Numbered from the stretch's first letter, positions 35,359-43,863 are shown. The stretch is 64,000 nucleotides of DNA from WTFY01 sp965220875 (GCA_965220875.1 OZ244849.1:1364001-1428000), one strand, 5' to 3'. Translations and numbers: made by a program. Notes: generated by a model from the sequence alone, not told the origin.

Positions 35359-36417
35359 ATGGTTGTATATTTGGGGGATGTCCCCGTCGGGCCTGGGTAT
35401 CGGCCCTATATCGTTGCGGAAATGTCAGGCAATCATAACCAGTCCTATGAGCAGGCAATAGAGATCGCAAAAGCTGCAAAAAGGGCGGGTGCGAATGCTC
35501 TCAAGCTTCAGACATACACTCCAGACACACTGACTATAGATTCTGATAATGAAGATTTTCTGATTTCTGAAGCAGACAGTCTCTGGGCTGGTCAAACACT
35601 GTATGGTTTGTACCAGAAGGCGTACACAGACTGGGATTGGGTGAGAAGCATTTATGAGTATTGCAAAACGATCGGGCTTGAATGCTTCAGTTCCGTGTTT
35701 GATGAAACGTCTGTCGAGTTTTGGGAAAAATTGTCACCCTGTGCCTACAAGATAGCTTCCTTTGAGAATGTTCATTATCCGTTGATTCGACGAGTGGCAG
35801 AGACAGGCCGTTCGCTGATCATCTCGACTGGTCTCGCTGCTGAAGATGAGATTGATGAAGCAGTGGCTGTTGCCCGTGACAGTGGGTGCAAGAATCTTGT
35901 TCTTTTGAAATGTACCTCTGATTACCCGGCAAATGTCGACGATGTGAACCTGGCGTCCATACCTTTTCTCGCCAGGAAATATCAATGTGTCGTCGGGTTT
36001 TCTGACCATACAGTAGGCAATCAGGCCGCATTGGCGAGCATTGCACTGGGTGCCTCGGTTATAGAAAAGCATTTCACAAATTCACGCCTGAATGAAGGGG
36101 TGGATAGTCCTTTTTCAGCAGATGAAGCTGAGTTTTCAAAACTTGTTGAGGCTGCCGCATTGGTTAAAAAATCCATTGGCTCTGAAAGCTTTGGGATATC
36201 CGCTAACGAAGTGAAGTCACTGCGTTACAGACGATCTATTTATGCTGTGTCCTGCATAGCAGAAGGGGATATATTCAGCACTGACAATATCCGCATCATC
36301 AGGCCAGGTTTTGGTTTGCATCCGCGGTACTGGAAGTCACTTATCGGAAAAGCTTCCGAGCATTCATATGCCAAAGGAGAAAGAATAAAAGTTTCAGAAG
36401 TGGCACACGTATCCTGA
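35359..36417 (+). CDS. pseI: Pseudaminic acid synthase (NeuB family)
   Basis: PseI condenses 2,4-diamido-2,4,6-trideoxy-L-altrose with phosphoenolpyruvate to give pseudaminic acid. The 352-residue protein has the NeuB TIM barrel (IVAEMSGNHNQSYEQA, ALKLQTYTPDT, YKIASFE, KCTSDYPA, GFSDHTVGN, VIEKHFT). A C-terminal SAF/antifreeze-like domain (about 290-350) includes RRSIYAVSCIAEGD. ATG 35359 has GGAGAG five bases upstream; ATG 35356 overlaps the upstream stop. A sialic or legionaminic acid synthase is the alternative, but nearby PseB and PseC homologues favour pseudaminic acid. Confidence 0.9.
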   Translation: MVVYLGDVPVGPGYRPYIVAEMSGNHNQSYEQAIEIAKAAKRAGANALKLQTYTPDTLTIDSDNEDFLISEADSLWAGQTLYGLYQKAYTDWDWVRSIYEYCKTIGLECFSSVFDETSVEFWEKLSPCAYKIASFENVHYPLIRRVAETGRSLIISTGLAAEDEIDEAVAVARDSGCKNLVLLKCTSDYPANVDDVNLASIPFLARKYQCVVGFSDHTVGNQAALASIALGASVIEKHFTNSRLNEGVDSPFSADEAEFSKLVEAAALVKKSIGSESFGISANEVKSLRYRRSIYAVSCIAEGDIFSTDNIRIIRPGFGLHPRYWKSLIGKASEHSYAKGERIKVSEVAHVS

Positions 36418-36430
36418 GAGATGGAAAGGC

Positions 36431-36544
36431 ATGAAAGCCGGCGAATCAGTAAGTGCTGCAGGCTTGTCTTTCGGCAATGCTGCCGCTTCAGGTTCCAACT
36501 GCAGGATAGAGGTATGTTTGTTTACGGCGCTTTCAGGGATTTAA
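36431..36544 (+). CDS. Possible small ORF of 37 residues after pseI, unknown
   Basis: A 37-codon frame begins at ATG 36431 with ggaaagg just upstream, which resembles a ribosome-binding site, and ends at TAA 36542-36544. The peptide starts MKAGESVSAAGLSFGN and has two cysteines. I recognise no family. It could be a real small gene, or the remnant 5' end of a lost cluster gene. The evidence is only the ribosome-binding site and the position in the pseI-pseF spacer. Confidence 0.2.
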   Translation: MKAGESVSAAGLSFGNAAASGSNCRIEVCLFTALSGI

Positions 36545-36565
36545 GATGGAGTGAAATACTGCTGG

Positions 36566-37270
36566 TCAAATTTCGCCGGCATCCTTAAGCGCTTTGAACA
36601 TCCATTCAGCGGTTACCCAGTCTTCTTCGTTGTCTATATCCTGTACAAGGTGGCGAGGCAGTATGACCGGCACGGAGCTGGAACCGTATATAGACCGGTT
36701 TTCAATCCAGGCCTCCGCTGTTCCCCAGCAAAACTGGGCCGCATCATGGTATGCAGGTTCCAGGTCTTGAGACCGGGAATTGAACTCTTCGGGCTGAAAC
36801 ATTGCCAGTCGTCCATCCATGGTTTTCTTCAAGGCACGTTGTATGGGAAAAGGAAAACTTGTGACTGATATTGCATAGTCGCTGCGTTCGGCGTGAAGGA
36901 TAGCTTGGCCTCTCCTTAGATCGGAACTCCTGATGAAGGGGGCCGTCGCGTAGATCAGGCACAGATCACGGATCAAAATCCCTGCATTATGCAGTTCCTG
37001 AATTGCGTGCTGGATCACGGGCATGATCCCAACCTTGTCATTGGCCAACTCAGGTGGCCTGAGAAACGGAACGTCTGCGCCTTCTCTGCGTGCTGTTTCG
37101 GCAATTTCATGGTCATCTGTCGATACGATGATACGACCAAACAGCGCAGAACGGCGCGCTGCATCGATCGGCCATGCAATCATCGGGCGTCCGTGAAAAT
37201 TTCTTACGTTTTTTCGATGAATGCGCGTACTGCCACCACGCGCCGGGATCAGTGCGACTGTTTCACTCAT
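36566..37270 (-). CDS. pseF: Pseudaminic acid cytidylyltransferase
   Basis: PseF activates pseudaminic acid with CTP to give CMP-pseudaminic acid for glycosyltransferases. The 234-residue protein has the nucleotide-binding motif IPARGGSTRIHRKN (residues 8-21), VSTDDHEIAE and the C-terminal QDIDNEEDWVTAE. The first motif usually reads GGSKRI; here Thr15 replaces the lysine. It is on the opposite strand to pseI and faces it. The upstream region on its own strand is the unassigned tract ending at 37859. An N-acylneuraminate cytidylyltransferase of another nonulosonate is the main alternative. Confidence 0.88.
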   Translation of the reverse strand: MSETVALIPARGGSTRIHRKNVRNFHGRPMIAWPIDAARRSALFGRIIVSTDDHEIAETARREGADVPFLRPPELANDKVGIMPVIQHAIQELHNAGILIRDLCLIYATAPFIRSSDLRRGQAILHAERSDYAISVTSFPFPIQRALKKTMDGRLAMFQPEEFNSRSQDLEPAYHDAAQFCWGTAEAWIENRSIYGSSSVPVILPRHLVQDIDNEEDWVTAEWMFKALKDAGEI

Positions 37271-37859
37271 TCCTGCTGAAACATCGTCGGTAAAACCTTG
37301 TTTTGAACCAGGGGTTAGATTGAATCACTGTGCCATGAAATTGGAATTGACTATGGGTGCTCCGGGCATTTTCTCAGTTTCCATGATGCCGGTCAGCTAA
37401 ATTATACAGGCATTTCGCTTGAGGCTTGCAGATTGCCCAAAAGAGATTTCATTGTCATTCGGAGGATATGATTTAAAGAAATTTCGAGAAGATCCCGATC
37501 ATGTCAGTTGCCAGTCTCTGGTATTTTTGATGGAAAATCATCATATCGGAAGGATACGAACTCAATACCTGGCTGGACTGGCTTTTATGGCAACCAGTAT
37601 TGGTTATTTGGCAGATTTCCACCGAAAATAAGCGTGACTGCCAAACAAGGTAATTTTTCTGGTACGAAAACAGGGCATTTGGAAGTTTCAGGTAATGAGG
37701 ATTTCTCGATTAGCTGCCCTGTAGTGCTGCAAGAGCTCTAACACTCCTGGGCAGGGCAGGCGGAGTAGATGGATATGGGAAATTGCAACCTGATTCTTAA
37801 ATGTGTGGCTATATCGTGTAGTATTAGCCAGAATTTTTCTCCGGCAGATGAGCGTTGTC
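37271..37859. other. AT-rich divergent spacer of 589 bases, no recognised gene
   Basis: This tract separates pseF (-) from pseB (+) and must contain the promoters of both. It is clearly AT-richer than the flanking housekeeping DNA. Short open frames exist, the longest from 37508 to 37741 in-frame with upstream codons back to a stop at 37469. None shows a family I recognise or a good ribosome-binding site. It may be a decayed cluster gene or regulatory DNA. No convincing -35/-10 pair was found. Confidence 0.5.
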
Positions 37860-38867
37860 ATGTTTGATAACAAATGCATATTAATCACAGGCGGCACTGG
37901 GTCATTTGGCAAGCAGTTCATCAAGACTGTTTTGAAGCGGTTCCAACCTGCAAGGCTGGTCGTGTTTTCCCGCGACGAGCTTAAGCAGTTTGAAATGCGC
38001 CAGCAATTCGACAAGGATTGCATGCGCTGGTTTATCGGCGATGTCAGGGATCTTCAAAGGCTTCGCCAGGCCATGGAAGGTGTGGATTTTGTTGTGCATG
38101 CTGCAGCGCTCAAACAGGTGCCTGTTGCCGAATACAATCCAATGGAATGTATCAAGACCAATGTTCATGGTGCGGAGAACATCATACAGGCTGCACTGGA
38201 TCATCGGGTCAAACAGGTGGTTGCACTTTCGAGTGACAAGGCAGCAAATCCCATTAACCTGTACGGTGCTACCAAACTGGTTTCTGACAAGTTATTCGTT
38301 GCAGCAAACAATGTGGCAGGACCACATCCGACAAGGTTTTCAGTAGTGCGCTATGGGAATGTCGCGGGCTCACGCGGTTCGGTGGTTCCTTTTTTCCGGA
38401 GCCTTATCGAGAAAAGGGCAGAATACTTGCCCATTACGGACGAGCGAATGACCCGGTTCTGGATTACCCTGAGCGAAGGCGTGAACTTCGTGTTGAAAAG
38501 CTTTGAAAGGATGCAGGGCGGTGAAATATTCGTGCCCAAAATACCGTCAATCCAGATCACGGACCTGGCAAGGGCCATGGCGGAAAACATGCCTACCAAG
38601 GTTGTGGGCATCCGGCCTGGAGAAAAGCTGCACGAAATCATGTGTCCGGCAGATGATTCACATCTGACCATAGAATTTGATGATCATTATGTAATCTGTC
38701 CTTCCATCACGTTTTATGGACGAAACAACGATTTTTCTGCCAATGCCCTGCAGGAAGCCGGGAAGCCGGTACAACAGGGTTTTGAATACAACTCCGGGAG
38801 TAACCCGAATTTTCTGTCGATCGAACAGATTCGTGCCTTGCAGCAGCTGACTTCAGGCAGTGCTTGA
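37860..38867 (+). CDS. pseB: UDP-N-acetylglucosamine 4,6-dehydratase (inverting)
   Basis: PseB starts pseudaminic acid synthesis by 4,6-dehydration and C5 epimerisation of UDP-GlcNAc. ATG 37860 gives MFDNKCILITGGTGSFGK; ATG 37848 would add four residues. The 335-residue length matches the short Campylobacter/Helicobacter type. The NAD(P) motif GGTGSFG (11-17) and catalytic Asp126-Lys127 (SSDKAANP) and Tyr135-x3-Lys139 (LYGATK) are present. This soluble SDR form differs from the large membrane-bound dehydratases. Confidence 0.95.
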   Translation: MFDNKCILITGGTGSFGKQFIKTVLKRFQPARLVVFSRDELKQFEMRQQFDKDCMRWFIGDVRDLQRLRQAMEGVDFVVHAAALKQVPVAEYNPMECIKTNVHGAENIIQAALDHRVKQVVALSSDKAANPINLYGATKLVSDKLFVAANNVAGPHPTRFSVVRYGNVAGSRGSVVPFFRSLIEKRAEYLPITDERMTRFWITLSEGVNFVLKSFERMQGGEIFVPKIPSIQITDLARAMAENMPTKVVGIRPGEKLHEIMCPADDSHLTIEFDDHYVICPSITFYGRNNDFSANALQEAGKPVQQGFEYNSGSNPNFLSIEQIRALQQLTSGSA

Positions 38868-38875
38868 GAAATAAG

Positions 38876-40021
38876 TTGATTTCCTACGGCAGACAAACCA
38901 TCTCGCGCGAGGATATCGAGGCCGTCAAGGATGTCTTGTCCTCGGACTTCCTGACCCAAGGGCCGCAAGTCCCCCAGTTTGAACGGGAAATAGCTGAGTA
39001 CTGCGGTGCAGGTCACGCTTGCGCTGTAAACAGTGCCACTTCGGCTTTACATATCGCGTGCCTGTCGCTCGGCCTGGGGCCAGGCGACTGGCTGTGGACT
39101 ACGCCGATCACATTTGTATCTTCAGCCAACTGTGCCCTGTATTGCGGTGCGGAAGTGGATTTTGTGGACATCGATCCGGGCACATGCAACATGAGTGTTG
39201 AACGCCTGGAGGAAAAGCTGGCTTATGCAGAGAAGAACAGCTGTTTGCCCAAGATTGTGGTCCCGGTGCACTTTGCCGGCCAATCTTGCGATATGCGGGC
39301 GATTCAAAAACTTGCGCAACGGTATGGGTTTCGCGTGATCGAAGATGCGGCACATGCAGCCGGCGGCCGGTATCTCGAGCATCCGGTTGGTTCATGCAAA
39401 TATTCTGAAGTTGCAGTATTCAGCTTCCACCCGGTCAAGATCATCACGACTGGCGAAGGGGGCATGGCCTTGACGAATGATGCGGGCCTGTCCGAGAAAA
39501 TGCATCTCCTGCGCTCGCATGGAGTGACCCGCGACCCGGAAAGCATGACACATCCACCTGACGGGATGTGGTATTACCAGCAGATTGCCCTGGGTTTTAA
39601 TTACCGCATGACGGATATCCAGGCCGCACTGGGCCGCAGCCAATTGAAACGCATCGACGAGTTCGTGGCACGTCGCCGGCAACTTGCAGCACGTTACGAC
39701 GCATTGCTGGAAGGACTGCCTGTGGTGCCACAGGAGCGGCACCCGGATTCACAAAGCAGTTTTCACCTCTACGTGATCCGAGTGAGTGAACAAAGCCACA
39801 GGAAGGTATTTACCTTTTTACGAAAGGCGGGTTTTGGTGTGAACCTGCATTACATTCCCGTGCATACCCAGCCGTATTACCGCCAGATGGGTTTCAGTCA
39901 AGGCGATTTCCCAGCCGCAGAGGCGTATTACCGCGAGGCAATCAGCTTGCCGATATATCCTGAACTTGGCGAGCAACAGCAGGATGCCGTCGTATCTGCC
40001 CTGAACGAGGTGTTGAGGTAG
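38876..40021 (+). CDS. pseC: UDP-4-amino-4,6-dideoxy-N-acetyl-L-altrosamine transaminase
   Basis: PseC is a PLP aminotransferase that adds the C4 amino group to the PseB product. The 381-residue protein has the DegT/DnrJ/EryC1 fold, with EDAAHAAGG (Asp157 binds the PLP pyridine nitrogen) and SFHPVKIITTGEGG, where Lys188 forms the Schiff base. TTG 38876 gives MISYGRQTISREDIEAV, as in homologues. TTG 38864, which overlaps the pseB stop, is an equally possible start. Confidence 0.94.
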   Translation: MISYGRQTISREDIEAVKDVLSSDFLTQGPQVPQFEREIAEYCGAGHACAVNSATSALHIACLSLGLGPGDWLWTTPITFVSSANCALYCGAEVDFVDIDPGTCNMSVERLEEKLAYAEKNSCLPKIVVPVHFAGQSCDMRAIQKLAQRYGFRVIEDAAHAAGGRYLEHPVGSCKYSEVAVFSFHPVKIITTGEGGMALTNDAGLSEKMHLLRSHGVTRDPESMTHPPDGMWYYQQIALGFNYRMTDIQAALGRSQLKRIDEFVARRRQLAARYDALLEGLPVVPQERHPDSQSSFHLYVIRVSEQSHRKVFTFLRKAGFGVNLHYIPVHTQPYYRQMGFSQGDFPAAEAYYREAISLPIYPELGEQQQDAVVSALNEVLR

Positions 40022-40039
40022 AAAAAGAGGTACGCGGGT

Positions 40040-41356
40040 CTACCTGGTGGCCCGGTTGATGATTTCTGCCAGGTTCCGAAAGTTGTCTTCTGCCGAGAAA
40101 TCTTCGGCTTTGGCGCCATCAGGGGTGGTTACCGCATCAACCATGTTTGATTTCTGCCTGGCATGAGCGAGTTCAACTTCCTGGTGGGTGAATTTTACTG
40201 ACAGGATATCATCCAGGGTCAACTGGTCCGAATAGCGAACGACACCCGGAAATTCCTTGTATGGGGCACTGCCGAAGACAAGCACTCTTTTGCCGAATCG
40301 CAGTGCCTCCATGCCGACAGTTCCTGTTACCGTCGAAACAAATTCTGCCTTTTCTATCAAGTCAAAGGTATCCGTGTCCTTGCCGACATAGAATACATCT
40401 GGAATTTTCTTCAGCCTTACGAAAAACAGCGGCCCCCGCGAGTGAAAAGTCTGCAAGGGATTTTCCTTCACCACGATACTCCAGTCTTGTGGCAGCAGTG
40501 ACCTGAGGTGTTCAATGGCGAGAACCTGGTCTACGAATTCACCGCCCCAGCTGACCGTGGTCAGTTCAGGCTGCAGGTGCAAGGCAAAATAGACGAATTT
40601 TCCCTGGGGTAACGAGCTTGCCAGGGCAGAGGTATAGTTGCGTTTGAATTCGCTGCTCTTTCGGGCATTCATGATCTGGTACAGCAACAGGTCCAGGTCG
40701 AACCTGAACAGATAAAGGAAAGCCTTGAGGTAGGGGTTGGTTCTTCGCCTGGTGCTGATTGAATACAGTGCGTTTCGATGCTTTTCCTGAATCTTTTCCG
40801 GTTCTAGGTCTTTGTCTTCACTGGCCAATGAGCCGACTTCGTGCATGTCGGTGGCCAGAAACGCCTTACCTTTCAGAATAGTCTGCTGGAGCATGAAGAC
40901 CTTGATATCCAGTGCCTTGGCGACCAGGTAAAGAATCAGGTCAGGACCCCGGTGGGGAATCCTGCTCATGAACACATAGTCGATATGATGGGTGGTCAGG
41001 ATGTCAATGAACTGGTGGGTGTAGACGTGCATCGCATCCATCATGTCAATGAAATTGTGTTCCCCGTTGAGTGCCGGGTACCGACTGTACATGTACATGA
41101 AGACATTTGTGTGTCTCATGATCTTGCTGTAAATGTCCATGAACGTCTTCTGGTGCTGATAATCCATGTTCAGTCGAGGGCTGTGTCCCGAAAACTTCAG
41201 CTGCTTGTAGAGGTCATCCATGTGATGCGTGGGCACTTTGAATTTCTTCTTGTCGATCCATACCTTGATTTCCAGGTCGTCGGCGAGATGGTCTTTCAGG
41301 CCACGCGTATAGTGATCCGCGAACTTCCATAGAAGGATGTTTTTCTTTTTGGTCAT
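40040..41356 (-). CDS. Capsule-type glycosyltransferase (KpsS/KpsC-like)
   Basis: The 438-residue protein resembles the Capsule_synth family of glycosyltransferases that includes the Kdo transferases KpsC and KpsS. The C-terminal half has an acceptor/donor-site pattern: FALHLQPELTT, IVVKENP (about 294-300), DLIEKAEFVSTVTGTVGMEA (332-351) and GKRVLVFG. No signal peptide is visible, so it is probably cytoplasmic or membrane-peripheral. ATG 41356 avoids the overlap caused by a start at 41461. It is convergent with pseC and co-directional with the kinase gene. A role as the transferase for CMP-pseudaminic acid or CMP-Kdo is inference. Confidence 0.65.
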   Translation of the reverse strand: MTKKKNILLWKFADHYTRGLKDHLADDLEIKVWIDKKKFKVPTHHMDDLYKQLKFSGHSPRLNMDYQHQKTFMDIYSKIMRHTNVFMYMYSRYPALNGEHNFIDMMDAMHVYTHQFIDILTTHHIDYVFMSRIPHRGPDLILYLVAKALDIKVFMLQQTILKGKAFLATDMHEVGSLASEDKDLEPEKIQEKHRNALYSISTRRRTNPYLKAFLYLFRFDLDLLLYQIMNARKSSEFKRNYTSALASSLPQGKFVYFALHLQPELTTVSWGGEFVDQVLAIEHLRSLLPQDWSIVVKENPLQTFHSRGPLFFVRLKKIPDVFYVGKDTDTFDLIEKAEFVSTVTGTVGMEALRFGKRVLVFGSAPYKEFPGVVRYSDQLTLDDILSVKFTHQEVELAHARQKSNMVDAVTTPDGAKAEDFSAEDNFRNLAEIINRATR

Positions 41357-41379
41357 GAGCAGGTTTCCAGAGCCATCAG

Positions 41380-42288
41380 TCAGTTTGCAAGATGCCGGTT
41401 TTCCTTTTTCGGGGGAAGTCCCAGCAGTCTCTGGCGCAGGTTGATCCCCCCGTTTTTCCAAAACCTGAAAATCCGGATTGAACGGAAAGAAGGGGGTTCA
41501 TTGAAGTACATTTCCAGCCATTCCTCGTCCCGGACGGTGGGCATCACCAGGCTGCTCAAGTCTCTCAGATCGTACACGGTTTTTATCCATGGATGTTTCA
41601 GCTTAACTTCTGAACACTTGTCATAATCCACCAGGAAGAAATCAAACTCAGGCATTTTTTTTGCCTGGCTGCCTGCAGGCTCCGCGGCATGCACAAGGAA
41701 ATTACCCGTATGCAGGTCGCCATGGCGCAGACCGGCAACATGAATGCTTCGTACAAGGGAAGCCAGTTTTCTGGCCATTCCGTGGAAGTCTGGATGAGAA
41801 TTGTTTTGCCGGCAGGATTCCAGCAATTGTTTCAGGGATTGACTGCCGGGAAGCTTGCTGCACAAGAAATAGCTTTTTTTCCTGAAGCAGCCTTGCTTGA
41901 AGGTCCAGAAAGCCAGCGGTCTGGCAACAGGAAGATCCTGTTCGTGCAGTGCCATCGCACCGTGAAAACTGATTTTGCAGTAATCCTTGTACAGGCCTGT
42001 TATGAACAGGTCTATTTTTCTGGATAGCCGGTAGCGTGGACTGATGTGTGAGACTTTCATCACCATTGCCTGTTGCATCCCGGGCAGGTGGAAACTGTAC
42101 AGGAGGTTACGGGGTCGTCCCTGGGCCTGCTTGAGGCGAAACCGCTCATCTTCGTAGGCCGTGAAACCGCCCGAAGTAATCCAGCTTGCCAGGGTTTCTG
42201 CGTATTCGGAATCCGGGACGGTGATGTACTGCCCATCCTTGTACCTGCCTTTGTGCAGGGTCTGCGCGCGACTGTCGTGGTATAGCAT
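41380..42288 (-). CDS. Lipopolysaccharide kinase, Kdo kinase/WaaP family
   Basis: The 302-residue protein has a small-kinase fold: an ATP-binding lysine (VMKVS, Lys78), a catalytic loop HGDLHTGN (189-196, Asp191) and a metal-binding DYD (221-223) in place of DFG. This pattern is that of the LPS-core kinases KdkA/WaaP, which phosphorylate Kdo or heptose in the cytoplasm. It is probably co-transcribed with the capsule-type glycosyltransferase 23 bases downstream. Together they suggest modification of a lipid-linked surface glycan. The exact acceptor is unknown. Confidence 0.8.
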   Translation of the reverse strand: MLYHDSRAQTLHKGRYKDGQYITVPDSEYAETLASWITSGGFTAYEDERFRLKQAQGRPRNLLYSFHLPGMQQAMVMKVSHISPRYRLSRKIDLFITGLYKDYCKISFHGAMALHEQDLPVARPLAFWTFKQGCFRKKSYFLCSKLPGSQSLKQLLESCRQNNSHPDFHGMARKLASLVRSIHVAGLRHGDLHTGNFLVHAAEPAGSQAKKMPEFDFFLVDYDKCSEVKLKHPWIKTVYDLRDLSSLVMPTVRDEEWLEMYFNEPPSFRSIRIFRFWKNGGINLRQRLLGLPPKKENRHLAN

Positions 42289-42455
42289 CTCTAGCCGGAC
42301 TGGAAGTGTTTCTCTGGAAGGTATGAATCGTATTTTTGCGTGGTATGGCGTTTGCCTGCAAGCGCAGGGGATGTACTTGAACCTGCGGGATGTCGAAATG
42401 AAAAGTTTCCGGATACTCGTGTTGTTTCCTCACGGCTTTCGTTACGTGTGCTGTC

Positions 42456-42464
42456 TGGTATTAT
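42456..42464 (+). promoter_or_regulatory. Extended -10 element upstream of miaB
   Basis: TGG at 42456-42458 followed by TATTAT at 42459-42464 gives an extended -10 promoter about 50 bases before miaB. There is no good -35, which extended -10 promoters do not need. The 226-base spacer separates miaB from the divergent kinase gene. Confidence 0.4.
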
Positions 42465-42514
42465 ACAGATCGAACAGATTCGGAAGACACTGATATGTTT
42501 TTTGGAAAGCCTTG

Positions 42515-43849
42515 ATGTCTAAAAAAGTTTTCATCAAAACACAGGGATGCCAGATGAATGAGTATGATTCCGGCAGGATGCTGGATGTACTGCGCCACGG
42601 TTGTGGCTTTGATATCACCCATGAACCGTCCAAGGCCGACGTCCTGTTGCTCAACACATGCTCCATTCGTGAAAAGGCACAGGAAAAGGTGTTTTCGCAA
42701 CTGGGCCAGTGGCGGCCCCTGAAGGAAAAGAACCCGGATGTCCTGATCGGCGTCGGGGGGTGTGTGGCCAGCCAGGAAGGAGAGTCCCTGGCAGCACGTG
42801 CAAAACAGGTGGACGTTGTGTTCGGACCCCAGACGATTCACCGGTTGCCTGATTTGCTGGACCAGGCGGCAGCGGGCAAGAAAGCGGTCATCGATATTTC
42901 CTTCCCGGAGATGGAGAAGTTCGACTGCCTGCCTGAACCCGGGCACCGGGGTCCCGTTGCCTATGTCTCGGTCATGGAGGGCTGCAGCAAGTACTGCACG
43001 TATTGCGTCGTACCGTATACACGGGGTGAAGAGTTCAGCAGGCCGCTGGATGATGTGCTGCATGAAATCGGTTTGCTGGCCGGGCAGGGTGCACGCGAGG
43101 TCACATTGCTGGGCCAGAACGTGAACGGGTACCGCGGGCGGGACCGCCACGGGAATGTCGTGGATTTTTCCCTGCTGCTTTACTATGTCAGCGATATCGA
43201 AGGCATAGAACGGATAAGGTATACTAGTTCCCATCCTGTAGAATTTTCGGACAACCTGATCGATGCGTACGCTGAGATTCCCGAACTCGTAAATCATGTG
43301 CACCTGCCGGTCCAAAGTGGCTCTGACAGGATACTCTCTGCTATGAAACGCGGGTACACGGCACTGGAGTACAAGTCCATCATCAGAAAGCTGCGCAGGC
43401 ACAAGCCGGATGTAAGCATTTCATCAGACTTCATTGTCGGTTTTCCGGGCGAAACGGACCGGGATTTCGAGGACACGATGGAGCTGGTGGAAGAAGTGGG
43501 TTTCGACCAGTCTTACAGCTTCATCTACAGTCGTCGGCCCGGCACACCCGCGGCATCACTTGAGGATCCCGTTCCGCTGGATGTGAAGAAGCGCAGGCTT
43601 CAGCGCTTGCAGGAAACCATTCGCAATGCATCCATGGACCGCTCCCAAGCCATGCTGGGCACGGACCAGGTGGTGCTGGTTGAGGGACACTCGAAAAAGT
43701 CGGCCCAGGAGTATTCCGGGAGAACCGAAAACAACCGTGTTGTCAATTTCGATGCGCCGTGTGATGTGCGAGGCAGGTTTGTACGCCTCGAGATCACCGG
43801 GGTGTATTCAAATTCTTTGCGGGGCGCCTTCCATGAGACAGCAATGTAG
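42515..43849 (+). CDS. miaB: tRNA-2-methylthio-N6-dimethylallyladenosine synthase MiaB
   Basis: MiaB is a radical SAM enzyme that adds the 2-methylthio group to i6A37 of tRNA. The 444-residue protein has the N-terminal cluster cysteines (KTQGCQMNEYDS, NTCSIREKA, GVGGCVAS), the radical SAM motif CSKYCTYC with CxxxCxxC, and a C-terminal TRAM domain (about 380-444). ATG 42515 follows tttggaaag. It begins the conserved miaB-phoH-ybeY-corC-lnt block. Confidence 0.97.
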   Translation: MSKKVFIKTQGCQMNEYDSGRMLDVLRHGCGFDITHEPSKADVLLLNTCSIREKAQEKVFSQLGQWRPLKEKNPDVLIGVGGCVASQEGESLAARAKQVDVVFGPQTIHRLPDLLDQAAAGKKAVIDISFPEMEKFDCLPEPGHRGPVAYVSVMEGCSKYCTYCVVPYTRGEEFSRPLDDVLHEIGLLAGQGAREVTLLGQNVNGYRGRDRHGNVVDFSLLLYYVSDIEGIERIRYTSSHPVEFSDNLIDAYAEIPELVNHVHLPVQSGSDRILSAMKRGYTALEYKSIIRKLRRHKPDVSISSDFIVGFPGETDRDFEDTMELVEEVGFDQSYSFIYSRRPGTPAASLEDPVPLDVKKRRLQRLQETIRNASMDRSQAMLGTDQVVLVEGHSKKSAQEYSGRTENNRVVNFDAPCDVRGRFVRLEITGVYSNSLRGAFHETAM

Positions 43850-43863
43850 AGGTATCTGTACTT

